NCBI RefSeq assembly: GCF_034344865.1
Contig: NZ_CP133774.1
Coordinates: 4,216,001-4,280,000, forward strand
Source: Pseudomonas sp. 10S4
GTDB taxonomy: Bacteria; Pseudomonadota; Gammaproteobacteria; Pseudomonadales; Pseudomonadaceae
Direction of reading: 5' to 3'
DNA: 64,000 nt
Shown here: positions 55,201 to 64,000 of the stretch, in pieces
How positions within the stretch are numbered: position 1 is the first letter of the stretch
Layout: each line of letters begins with the position of its first letter
Program-made: the position numbers and the translations under genes
Notes under the pieces: generated by a model
Told to the model about the DNA's origin: nothing
The model's input: the letters and a program-made list of their open reading frames with translations, nothing else
Databases searched by the model: none

Positions 55201-57123
55201 ATGCCAACTATTACTCTTCCCGACGGCAGTCAACGTTCATTCGATCATCCGGTTTCCGTAGCCGAGGTCGCCGCATCCATTGGTGCTGGCCTGGCCAAAG
55301 CCACCGTGGCCGGCAAGGTCAATGGCAAGCTGGTCGACGCCAGCGACATCATCGACAGCGATTCCACGCTGCAAATCATTACGCCAAAGGATGAAGAGGG
55401 GCTGGAGATCATTCGCCACTCTTGCGCCCACCTGGTTGGCCACGCGGTCAAGCAGCTGTACCCGACCGCTAAAATGGTCATCGGCCCGGTCATCGACGAA
55501 GGCTTCTATTACGATATCGCCTTCGAGCGTCCTTTTACGCCTGACGACCTGGCTGCAATCGAACAGCGCATGCAGCAGCTGATCGAAAAAGATTACGACG
55601 TGATCAAGAAAGTCACTCCGCGCGCCGAAGTGATCGAAGTGTTCAAGGCCCGTGGCGAAGACTACAAGCTGCGCCTGGTCGAGGACATGCCGAACGAGCA
55701 GGCCATGGGCCTGTACTATCACGAAGAATACGTCGACATGTGCCGCGGTCCGCACGTGCCGAACACGCGCTTCCTGAAATCCTTCAAGCTGACCAAGTTG
55801 TCCGGCGCCTACTGGCGTGGCGATGCCAAGAACGAGCAATTGCAGCGCGTTTACGGCACGGCTTGGGCTGACAAGAAGCAGCTGGCGGCTTACATCCAGC
55901 GCATCGAAGAAGCTGAAAAGCGCGATCACCGCAAAATCGGCAAGCGCCTGGGCCTGTTCCACACCCAGGAAGAGTCGCCGGGCATGGTGTTCTGGCACCC
56001 GAACGGCTGGACCCTGTATCAAGTGCTTGAGCAGTACATGCGCAAGGTTCAGCGCGACAATGGCTATCTGGAGATCAAGACTCCGCAGGTCGTTGACCGC
56101 AGCCTGTGGGAGAAATCCGGGCACTGGGCCAACTACGCCGACAACATGTTCACCACTCAGTCGGAAAACCGCGACTACGCGATCAAGCCAATGAACTGCC
56201 CTTGCCACGTGCAGGTGTTCAACCAAGGCCTGAAGAGCTACCGCGAACTGCCAATGCGCCTGGCCGAGTTCGGTGCTTGCCACCGTAACGAGCCATCGGG
56301 CGCGTTGCACGGCATCATGCGAGTACGTGCATTCACTCAGGACGATGCCCACATCTTCTGCACCGAAGAGCAGATGCTGGCTGAATCCGCTGCGTTTATC
56401 AAACTGACCATGGACGTTTATGCCGACTTCGGCTTTAAAGACGTCGAAATGAAGCTGTCCACTCGTCCGGAAAAACGCGTTGGTTCCGACGAATTGTGGG
56501 ATCGCGCTGAAGCCGCATTGGCCGCAGCCCTTGATAACGCTGGCCTGCCGTACGATTTGCAGCCGGGCGAAGGTGCGTTCTACGGTCCGAAGATCGAATT
56601 CTCCCTGAAAGATTGCCTCGGCCGCGTCTGGCAGTGTGGTACCCTTCAGCTCGATTTTAACCTGCCTGTCCGTCTGGGAGCCGAATACGTCTCCGAAGAC
56701 AACAGTCGCAAGCACCCGGTTATGTTGCACCGGGCGATACTTGGATCCTTCGAACGTTTCGTCGGAATCCTGATCGAGCACTACGAGGGTGCATTCCCTG
56801 CGTGGCTGGCTCCGACCCAGGCAGTGATCATGAATATCACTGATAAACAGGCTGATTTCGCCGCTGAGGTTGAAAAAACTCTCAACGAAAGCGGATTTCG
56901 TGCCAAGTCTGACTTGAGAAATGAAAAGATCGGCTTTAAAATCCGCGAGCATACTTTGCTCAAGGTTCCTTATCTCTTGGTTATCGGAGATCGGGAAGTC
57001 GAGATGCAGACTGTCGCTGTGCGTACTCGTGAAGGTGCTGACCTGGGCTCGATGCCCGTCGCCCAGTTCGCTGAGTTTCTCGCGCAAGCGGTTTCCCGGC
57101 GTGGTCGCCCAGATTCGGAGTAA
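55201..57123 (+). CDS. thrS: Threonyl-tRNA synthetase
   Basis: 640 residues: N-terminal TGS domain ([20 protein letters not shown]), editing domain with [16 protein letters not shown], class II catalytic core with [12 protein letters not shown] and the zinc ligands Cys, His, His, and the anticodon-binding domain ([18 protein letters not shown]). Attaches Thr to tRNA-Thr. ATG 55201 follows AGGAGAGGAGG. First gene of the translation cluster. Confidence 0.97.
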   Translation: MPTITLPDGSQRSFDHPVSVAEVAASIGAGLAKATVAGKVNGKLVDASDIIDSDSTLQIITPKDEEGLEIIRHSCAHLVGHAVKQLYPTAKMVIGPVIDEGFYYDIAFERPFTPDDLAAIEQRMQQLIEKDYDVIKKVTPRAEVIEVFKARGEDYKLRLVEDMPNEQAMGLYYHEEYVDMCRGPHVPNTRFLKSFKLTKLSGAYWRGDAKNEQLQRVYGTAWADKKQLAAYIQRIEEAEKRDHRKIGKRLGLFHTQEESPGMVFWHPNGWTLYQVLEQYMRKVQRDNGYLEIKTPQVVDRSLWEKSGHWANYADNMFTTQSENRDYAIKPMNCPCHVQVFNQGLKSYRELPMRLAEFGACHRNEPSGALHGIMRVRAFTQDDAHIFCTEEQMLAESAAFIKLTMDVYADFGFKDVEMKLSTRPEKRVGSDELWDRAEAALAAALDNAGLPYDLQPGEGAFYGPKIEFSLKDCLGRVWQCGTLQLDFNLPVRLGAEYVSEDNSRKHPVMLHRAILGSFERFVGILIEHYEGAFPAWLAPTQAVIMNITDKQADFAAEVEKTLNESGFRAKSDLRNEKIGFKIREHTLLKVPYLLVIGDREVEMQTVAVRTREGADLGSMPVAQFAEFLAQAVSRRGRPDSE

Positions 57124-57674
57124 TTACTATTAAGCGTGAAATGAGACAAGATAAACGAGCTGCACCGAAAGCCCCGATCAACGAGAATATCTCGGCACGC
57201 GAGGTTCGGTTAATTGGGGCTGAAGGTGAACAGCTTGGGATTGTGTCAATTGAAGACGCGCTTCTTAAGGCTGAAGAGGCCAAGCTGGATCTGGTGGAGA
57301 TTTCCGCCGATGCAGTACCCCCTGTTTGCAAACTGATGGACTACGGCAAATCGATCTTCGAAAAGAAGAAGCAGGTTGCCGCGGCCAAGAAAAACCAGAA
57401 GCAGATTCAGGTTAAAGAAATCAAGTTTCGTCCAGGGACGGAGGAAGGGGATTACCAGGTAAAACTGCGCAACCTGGTACGTTTCCTGAGTGATGGGGAC
57501 AGGGCCAAGGTATCCTTGCGATTCCGCGGCCGTGAGATGGCCCACCAGGAGCTGGGGATGGAACTCCTCAAGCGAGTTGAAGGTGACTTGCTCGAGTACG
57601 GTTCGGTCGAACAGCATCCTAAGATGGAAGGACGCCAACTGATCATGGTCATCGCCCCGAAAAAGAAGAAGTAA
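57123..57674 (+). CDS. infC: Translation initiation factor IF-3 (ATT start)
   Basis: 183 residues if the start is ATT at 57123, overlapping the thrS stop by one base: the N-terminus reads [31 protein letters not shown]. The first ATG is at 57141, six codons later. infC in gamma-proteobacteria uses a rare AUU/AUC start so that IF-3 represses its own translation, and the N-terminus upstream of 57141 is that of IF-3. IF-3 binds the 30S subunit and checks start codons. Confidence 0.95.
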   Translation: MTIKREMRQDKRAAPKAPINENISAREVRLIGAEGEQLGIVSIEDALLKAEEAKLDLVEISADAVPPVCKLMDYGKSIFEKKKQVAAAKKNQKQIQVKEIKFRPGTEEGDYQVKLRNLVRFLSDGDRAKVSLRFRGREMAHQELGMELLKRVEGDLLEYGSVEQHPKMEGRQLIMVIAPKKKK

Positions 57675-57734
57675 TCAATAGGGCACGGCAGGCCTTCTGA
57701 TTATGTTTATCAACTGAATGCGGAGTATCCGAAC

Positions 57735-57929
57735 ATGCCAAAAATGAAAACTAAAAGTGGTGCTGCTAAGCGGTTTCTGAAAACTGCTAACGGTATCAAG
57801 CACAAGCACGCTTTCAAGAGCCACATCCTGACTAAAATGTCGACCAAGCGTAAGCGTCAACTGCGCGGTAGCAGCTTGCTGGCACCGTGTGACGTGGCAA
57901 AAGTCGAGCGCATGCTGCGCCTTCGTTAA
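57735..57929 (+). CDS. rpmI: Ribosomal protein L35
   Basis: 64 residues: [32 protein letters not shown], the L35 family. Basic throughout. Part of the infC-rpmI-rplT unit; L20 is known to regulate it by binding the leader in E. coli. Confidence 0.97.
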   Translation: MPKMKTKSGAAKRFLKTANGIKHKHAFKSHILTKMSTKRKRQLRGSSLLAPCDVAKVERMLRLR

Positions 57930-57956
57930 TTTAGTCAAGAATAGAGGAAGTAACTC

Positions 57957-58312
57957 ATGGCTCGTGTAAAGCGTGGCGTCATTGCCCGTAAACGTCACAA
58001 AAAATTCTGAAACTTGCTAAAGGCTACTACGGCGCTCGCTCGCGCGTATTCCGTGTTGCCAAGCAAGCGGTAATCAAGGCAGGCCAATACGCCTACCGTG
58101 ACCGTCGTCAGAAAAAACGTCAGTTCCGCGCTCTGTGGATCGCTCGTATCAACGCTGGTGCACGTATCAACGGTCTGTCCTACAGCCGTTTCATCGCCGG
58201 CCTGAAAAAAGCGTCCATCGAGATCGACCGTAAGGTTCTGGCTGATCTGGCAGTGAACGAAAAAGCGGCGTTTGCTGCGATTGTCGAGAAAGCTAAAGCC
58301 ACCTTGGCTTAA
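57957..58312 (+). CDS. rplT: Ribosomal protein L20, frame broken by one base
   Basis: Starts [16 protein letters not shown] at 57957. The A run at 57999-58004 has six A where CAC AAA AAA ATT needs seven, so the frame stops at 58008-58010 in this sequence. With one A added it continues [35 protein letters not shown] and ends at 58310-58312, giving the usual 118 residues. L20 is needed for 50S assembly, so a real knock-out is very unlikely and this marks a sequencing error. Confidence 0.96.
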
Positions 58313-58331
58313 GTACCCCCGACAGTCACCC

Positions 58332-59437
<1,106 letters not shown>

Positions 59438-59463
59438 TCGTAACGAATTCTTAGGAGAGCAGG

Positions 59464-61845
59464 ATGAAATTCAGTGAACAATGGCTGCGTGGCTGGGTAA
59501 GCCCGCAGGTAAGTCGTGACGAGCTGGTTGCTCGTCTGTCGATGGCCGGTCTTGAGGTCGATAGCGTTACGCCGGCCGCCGGCGTATTCACCGGTGTCGT
59601 AGTGGGCGAGGTGCTGAGCACCGAGCAGCACCCGGACGCCGACAAGCTGCGTGTTTGTCAGGTCAGCAATGGCTCGGAGACCTTCCAGGTCGTTTGCGGT
59701 GCGCCAAACGTGCGCCCGGGCCTGAAGATCCCGTTCGCCATGATCGGTGCCGAACTGCCAGGCGACTTCAAAATCAAGAAAGCCAAGCTGCGTGGCGTTG
59801 AGTCCAACGGCATGCTGTGCTCCCAAGCCGAGCTGCAAGTCGGCGAAGGCAACGATGGCCTGATGGAATTGCCGGCTGATGCGCCGGTCGGTCAGGACAT
59901 TCGTGAATACCTGAGCCTGGACGACGCCAGCATCGAGGTCGACCTGACCCCGAACCGCGGCGACTGCCTGTCCCTGGCCGGCATAGCCCGTGAAGTTGGC
60001 GCGCTATACGCCGCTAAAGTCACCCGTCCGGTCGTAGTCGTTGTGCCAGCCGTGCACGATGAAGTACGTTCGGTTGAAGTGCTGGCGCCAGCGGCGTGCC
60101 CACGTTACCTGGGTCGTGTGATCCGTAACGTCGACCTGTCCAAGCCTACGCCGTTGTGGATGGTTGAGCGTCTGCGTCGTGGCGACGTGCGCAGCATCGA
60201 CGCTGCGGTCGACATCACCAACTACGTGATGCTGGAGCTGGGTCAACCGTTGCACGCGTTTGATCTCGCCGAAATCAATGGCGGCATCCGCGTGCGCATG
60301 GCTGAAGAAGGCGAGAAGCTGGTGCTGCTCGACGGTCAGGAAGTCAGCCTGCGTAGCGATACGCTGGTAATTGCCGACCACACCCGCGCCCTGGCAATCG
60401 CCGGCGTCATGGGTGGCGAGCACAGCGGCGTCAACACCGCGACCACTCGCGATATTTTCCTGGAAAGCGCGTTCTTCGATCAGATTGCTGTCGCTGGCAA
60501 GGCCCGTTCCTACGGCCTGCACACCGATGCCTCGCACCGCTACGAGCGTGGCGTGGACTGGCAACTGGCCCGTGAAGCCATGGAGCGCGCCACCGGCCTG
60601 CTGCTGGAAATCACTGGCGGCGAAGCCGGCCCGATCATCGAAACCGTCAGCGAGCAGCACCTGCCGAAAATCGCGCCGGTTACATTGCGTGCGCAGCGCA
60701 TCACCCAGATGCTGGGCATGGAAATGGATTCGGCCGAAGTCGAGCGTCTGCTGAACGCTTTGGGGCTGACCGTTTCTGCCGATGGGGCAGGGCAGTGGCA
60801 AGTAGAAGTGCCAAGCCATCGCTTCGACATTAGCCTGGAAGTTGACCTGATCGAAGAGCTGGCCCGTCTGTACGGTTACAACCGTCTGCCGGTTCGCTAC
60901 CCACAAGCCCGTCTGGCGCCACAAGCCAAGGCTGAAGCCCGTAGCGATCTGCCAGAGCTGCGTCGTCTGCTGGTGGCCCGTGGTTATCAGGAAGCGATCA
61001 CTTACAGCTTCATCGATCCGAAACAGTTCGAGCTGTTTAATCCGGGTGTAGAGCCGCTGCTGCTGGCTAACCCGATTTCGAACGATATGGCCGCCATGCG
61101 TTCGTCCCTGTGGCCAGGCCTGGTCAAGGCGCTTCAGCACAACCTGAACCGTCAGCAGGATCGTGTCCGTCTGTTCGAAAGCGGTCTGCGCTTCGTCGGT
61201 CAGTTGGAAGGCTTGAAGCAAGAGCCGATGCTGGCGGGTGTTGTTTGCGGTAGCCGTCTGCCGGAAGGCTGGGCGCAAGGTCGCGATGTCGTCGACTTCT
61301 TCGACGTCAAGGCTGACGTGGAAGCGGTGCTGGGCTTCGCCGGTGCACTGGATTCGTTCACTTTCGTGCCGGGCAAGCATCCAGCGCTGCATCCGGGTCA
61401 AACCGCCCGCATCGAGCGTGAAGGTCGTTTGGTTGGTTTCGTTGGTGCTATCCACCCTGAATTGTCGAAAACCCTCGGTCTCGATCGCCCGGTCTTCGTT
61501 TTCGAGCTGGTTCTGGCCGAAGTGGCGTTGGGTAAAATGCCTAAATTCCAGGAGTTGTCGCGCTTTCCTGAAGTGCGTCGTGACCTTGCGCTGATCGCCG
61601 AAAAAGACGTCGCAGCCAGTGCCGTACTGGACGTAATCCGTGAAAATGCAGGCGAATGGCTGACAGACCTCAGGCTATTTGACGTGTATCAGGGTAAAGG
61701 TATTGATCCTGATAGAAAAAGCCTTGCAGTCGGCTTGACCTGGCAGCATCCATCGCGCACTCTTAATGACGATGAGGTGAATACTACGACGCAAAATATC
61801 CTCACCTCGCTCGAACAAAGGTTGAACGCCACGTTAAGGAAGTGA
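59464..61845 (+). CDS. pheT: Phenylalanyl-tRNA synthetase beta subunit
   Basis: 793 residues: N-terminal tRNA-binding EMAP-like domain (GVVVGEVLSTEQHPDADKLRVC), B3/B4 editing domain, B5, class II-like core and C-terminal ferredoxin-fold anticodon-binding domain (ELSRFPEVRRDLALIAEKDV). Complete and uninterrupted. Confidence 0.97.
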   Translation: MKFSEQWLRGWVSPQVSRDELVARLSMAGLEVDSVTPAAGVFTGVVVGEVLSTEQHPDADKLRVCQVSNGSETFQVVCGAPNVRPGLKIPFAMIGAELPGDFKIKKAKLRGVESNGMLCSQAELQVGEGNDGLMELPADAPVGQDIREYLSLDDASIEVDLTPNRGDCLSLAGIAREVGALYAAKVTRPVVVVVPAVHDEVRSVEVLAPAACPRYLGRVIRNVDLSKPTPLWMVERLRRGDVRSIDAAVDITNYVMLELGQPLHAFDLAEINGGIRVRMAEEGEKLVLLDGQEVSLRSDTLVIADHTRALAIAGVMGGEHSGVNTATTRDIFLESAFFDQIAVAGKARSYGLHTDASHRYERGVDWQLAREAMERATGLLLEITGGEAGPIIETVSEQHLPKIAPVTLRAQRITQMLGMEMDSAEVERLLNALGLTVSADGAGQWQVEVPSHRFDISLEVDLIEELARLYGYNRLPVRYPQARLAPQAKAEARSDLPELRRLLVARGYQEAITYSFIDPKQFELFNPGVEPLLLANPISNDMAAMRSSLWPGLVKALQHNLNRQQDRVRLFESGLRFVGQLEGLKQEPMLAGVVCGSRLPEGWAQGRDVVDFFDVKADVEAVLGFAGALDSFTFVPGKHPALHPGQTARIEREGRLVGFVGAIHPELSKTLGLDRPVFVFELVLAEVALGKMPKFQELSRFPEVRRDLALIAEKDVAASAVLDVIRENAGEWLTDLRLFDVYQGKGIDPDRKSLAVGLTWQHPSRTLNDDEVNTTTQNILTSLEQRLNATLRK

Positions 61846-61848
61846 CGT

Positions 61849-62151
61849 ATGGGGGCTCTGACGAAAGCTGAGATGGCGGAACGTCTGTATGAGGAGCTGG
61901 GCCTGAATAAACGGGAGGCCAAGGAATTGGTCGAACTGTTTTTTGAAGAAATCAGGCACGCTCTTGAAGACAACGAACAAGTCAAATTGTCCGGTTTCGG
62001 CAATTTCGACCTTCGGGACAAACGCCAGCGGCCTGGCCGCAATCCGAAAACGGGTGAAGAAATCCCGATCACGGCTCGCCGTGTGGTCACCTTTCGTCCA
62101 GGGCAGAAGTTGAAGGCCCGAGTTGAGGCTTATGCTGGAACCAAGTCATAA
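61849..62151 (+). CDS. ihfA: Integration host factor alpha subunit
   Basis: 100 residues: [35 protein letters not shown] and the DNA-binding arm [27 protein letters not shown]. Heterodimeric DNA-bending protein with IhfB; it is needed for sigma-54 promoters such as that of hrpL in P. syringae. Three bases after pheT, in the same operon. Confidence 0.96.
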   Translation: MGALTKAEMAERLYEELGLNKREAKELVELFFEEIRHALEDNEQVKLSGFGNFDLRDKRQRPGRNPKTGEEIPITARRVVTFRPGQKLKARVEAYAGTKS

Positions 62152-62488
62152 CGACGAGCTACCCGTCATCCCAGGCAAACGCTACTTCACCATCGGTGAA
62201 GTCAGCGAGCTGTGTGCGGTAAAACCACACGTGCTGCGCTACTGGGAACAGGAGTTTCCTCAACTCAACCCCGTCAAACGCCGCGGAAACCGCCGGTATT
62301 ATCAGCGACAAGACGTGTTGATGATCCGGCAAATCCGCGCGCTTCTTTACGATCAAGGGTTCACCATCGGTGGCGCGCGCCTGCGTTTGTCCGGCGATGA
62401 AGCCAAAGACGACACCACTCAGTACAAGCAGATGATTCGGCAGATGATCGCTGAATTGGAAGATGTGCTGGTTGTGCTCAAGAAATAA
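62132..62488 (+). CDS. MerR-family transcriptional regulator
   Basis: 118 residues starting at ATG 62132 (20 bases inside ihfA). [47 protein letters not shown] is the MerR-type winged helix; the C-terminus is a short coiled coil ([18 protein letters not shown]) without a metal- or drug-binding domain. A conserved neighbour of ihfA in Pseudomonas; targets unknown. Confidence 0.85.
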   Translation: MLEPSHNDELPVIPGKRYFTIGEVSELCAVKPHVLRYWEQEFPQLNPVKRRGNRRYYQRQDVLMIRQIRALLYDQGFTIGGARLRLSGDEAKDDTTQYKQMIRQMIAELEDVLVVLKK

Positions 62489-62577
62489 TTTCCTGCGTTT
62501 GAATACTTCCAGTTTTCAAAAGCTTGCGATATATTCTTGAGCGTTCTTCGAGATGAGGGACGAGTATCACGCCTAGT

Positions 62578-62654
62578 CGGGGCGTAGCGCAGTCCGGTAG
62601 CGCACTAGCATGGGGTGCTAGGGGTCGAGTGTTCGAATCACTCCGTCCCGACCA
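62578..62654 (+). tRNA. tRNA-Pro(GGG)
   Basis: 77 bases with a clear cloverleaf: acceptor CGGGGCG with CGTCCCG, D arm, anticodon stem CTAGC/GCTAG around loop ATGGGGT (anticodon GGG, reading CCC), T arm with GTTCGAATC, encoded ACCA end. Position after ihfA/merR is usual in Pseudomonas. Confidence 0.96.
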
Positions 62655-62662
62655 TATAATTC

Positions 62663-62698
62663 AAGGGGTTGCGAGATTTTATCTCACGACCCCTTTTT
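62663..62698 (+). terminator. Terminator after tRNA-Pro
   Basis: AAGGGGTTGCGAGAT, loop, ATCTCACGACCCCTTTTT: long stem with two mismatches and a T run. It starts 9 bases after the tRNA. Confidence 0.9.
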
Positions 62699-62952
62699 AT
62701 TTTTAGGAGTTTTTACCCCTACAAAACGACTGGCTCTTGGTGGAATCTTCAGTTGATACCAAGGTCGGAATTTATCCCCAGTTTGATGAGTGAGTTGGAC
62801 CGACAACTTTGGCCACAATGACGCAGCGCGATCCAGCAGTAAGAGCGTCCTCAGAAGCTTTGTTTTCAATCTTTCTCTGCCATCTACAGCTGTGTGACAG
62901 ATATTGCCAGAGCACACTAGGTGACGATGCGCATCACCCAGTGCGTCGATTT
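62699..62952. other. Non-coding stretch before the porin
   Basis: A 77-residue minus-strand frame (62684-62917) overlaps the terminator and lacks a ribosome-binding site, so it is not called. No other structure was noticed. Confidence 0.5.
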
Positions 62953-64000
62953 TTACAGAATATTTAGCGGATAGCTGATGATCACGCGATGCTCGTCGCT
63001 GTCCCGTTGCGTGGACACTTCAGTGCGTAGCGATGCATGACGCAAGGCAATGCTCAGGTCCTTCAGCGGCCCCTGCTGAACGACGTAGCTCACCGTCAGG
63101 TTGCGTTCCCACTCGCTTTTGTCACCTGTCGGGGTACGGATGTTCGAGCCGCTTTCGTACATGCCGAGGAAGCTCAAGCCCGGAACCCCGACCCTGGCGA
63201 AATCATAACCGTATCGAACCTGCCAGGTGGTTTCCCCGGCGCGCTGGAACTTGCCGATCATCGACTCCGTCATGAAGTAAGCCGTAGAACCGTCACCCTG
63301 GTTCAACCAGACGGCATCGCTGTCGCCGCTGACTTGCTGCAGGCCGGCGGCGATGGTGTGGCCGTTCACCAGATAGGTGAATTGCGCACTGTCCAGGCGG
63401 CTGTCGACCTTGCCTTTGGTGACGCCATTGCCGTAGTAACCGAAGGTGTAGAAATCCGGATCGTGGCCGTTGGCGCCATCGGAGCGGTTGTCGAAGTGAC
63501 GCAGGTCGGTACGCAGGGTGCCAGGACCCACCTTCATATCGTATTTGAGACCGAGGAAGTTCTGTTTGTAGAAGTCCTGCAGGTTGCCGTAGTAGTACTG
63601 CAACGTCAGGTCTTTAGTCGCTTTGTAATCCACGCCGCCGTAGTAGAACTTGTTCACGAACTCGCCGGTCTGCGCGTTGTTCGCGCCGGGAATCGACATG
63701 CCCATCTGGTTACTTGAGCCGCGACCTTTGACGTGCTCCAACTGGCCCACGGTGAAAGTGAAATTCTCCAGGTCTTTGGACTGAATCTGCCCGCCATTGA
63801 AAGTCTGTTGCAGCATGCGGTCGGTGGACATCACCACCGGCAACATCGGCACCAGCGTGCCGTATTTCAGTTCGGTGTTGGAGAACTTCGCCTTGGCCGT
63901 CAGGCCCAGGCTGCCGAACTCATCCACGGCACGCCCATCACTGTCGGTCGGGAAGATATTGCCGTTGAAGGCCTTGCTTTCAGGGTTGTAGTGCCGACCT
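62953..64000 (-). CDS. OprD-family porin, 3' part
   Basis: The last about 349 residues of an outer-membrane specific-substrate channel; the 5' end lies beyond the window. Alternating beta strands with aromatic girdles (FTFTVGQLEHVKGRGS, NKFYYGGVDYKATKDLTLQYYYGN, TWQVRYGYDFARVGVPGLSFL) and the C-terminal YPLNIL are typical of OprD/Occ channels, which import amino acids, peptides or aromatic acids. Substrate not predictable. Confidence 0.85.
   Translation of the reverse strand, partial: GRHYNPESKAFNGNIFPTDSDGRAVDEFGSLGLTAKAKFSNTELKYGTLVPMLPVVMSTDRMLQQTFNGGQIQSKDLENFTFTVGQLEHVKGRGSSNQMGMSIPGANNAQTGEFVNKFYYGGVDYKATKDLTLQYYYGNLQDFYKQNFLGLKYDMKVGPGTLRTDLRHFDNRSDGANGHDPDFYTFGYYGNGVTKGKVDSRLDSAQFTYLVNGHTIAAGLQQVSGDSDAVWLNQGDGSTAYFMTESMIGKFQRAGETTWQVRYGYDFARVGVPGLSFLGMYESGSNIRTPTGDKSEWERNLTVSYVVQQGPLKDLSIALRHASLRTEVSTQRDSDEHRVIISYPLNIL

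Noticed and set aside
55237..57087. 616-residue minus-strand frame opposite thrS
   Set aside because: Antisense shadow of a conserved synthetase gene; no start signals.
60004..61455. 483-residue minus-strand frame opposite pheT
   Set aside because: Antisense shadow of the beta subunit.
62684..62917. 77-residue minus-strand frame after tRNA-Pro
   Set aside because: Overlaps a terminator and has no ribosome-binding site.

Overview
The window is a chromosomal segment of a Pseudomonas, most likely a member of the P. fluorescens complex. Three things point there: the gene order thrS-infC-rpmI-rplT-pheS-pheT-ihfA-merR-tRNA-Pro; Pseudomonas-specific families (DUF6124, DUF2790, DUF1654, an OprD-type porin); and a complete Hrp1-type (rsp/rsc in P. 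fluorescens, hrp/hrc in P. syringae) type III secretion system (T3SS).

Layout. 1-2885: two related acyltransferase-3 genes flanking an SGNH hydrolase, AT-rich and all broken. 3026-10894: accessory genes, including a complete IS66-family element beside a fragment of another, DUF3224, a second SGNH hydrolase with a translationally coupled small ORF, a DJ-1/PfpI protein, and a DUF6124 gene behind a large structured leader. 11024-13454: heavy-metal two-component system and a DUF2790 protein. 14481-22548 (+): hrpS, pilin hrpA, harpin hrpZ, hrpB, hrcJ, hrpD-E, hrpF-G, hrcC, hrpT, hrpV. 22542-35432 (-): a candidate effector and an unusual double-domain chaperone, then hrcU-T-S-R-Qb-Qa, hrpP-O, hrcN, hrpQ, hrcV, hrpJ. 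35678-39981 (+): sigma factor hrpL, hrpK and a HopB1-like effector candidate. 40014-45584: housekeeping and small genes (alpha/beta hydrolase, DUF2214, csrA, SPOR-like lipoprotein, endA, DUF1654, periplasmic asparaginase). 45781-52776: ribose operon rbsBACRKD plus a periplasmic nucleoside hydrolase. 52809-54825: small genes and a cold-shock protein. 55201-62654: translation genes, ihfA, a MerR regulator and tRNA-Pro. 62953-64000: 3' part of an OprD-family porin.

T3SS control can be read from the DNA. A sigma-54 type site (GG-N10-GC) precedes hrpL, consistent with activation by HrpS. Four hrp boxes (GGAACC-N16-CCACNNA) precede hrpA, hrpF, hrpJ and hrpK, consistent with HrpL-driven transcription. 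HrpV and HrpG would feed back on HrpS.

Caution for the whole window: at least fifteen reading frames break by one base, nearly all in homopolymers. The essential gene rplT is among them, so most breaks are probably sequencing errors rather than real mutations. The affected genes are hrpS, hrcJ, hrcC, the effector, hrpQ, hrcV, hrpL, rbsB, rplT, both acyltransferases and the first SGNH gene. Their coordinates are given here as single genes spanning the breaks.

The most interesting observations are: a thrS leader with two hairpins whose 7-base loops carry Thr anticodons; the branched RNA structure ahead of the DUF6124 gene, which recalls phage C4 antisense RNA; and the fused tandem chaperone with its linked effector candidate.
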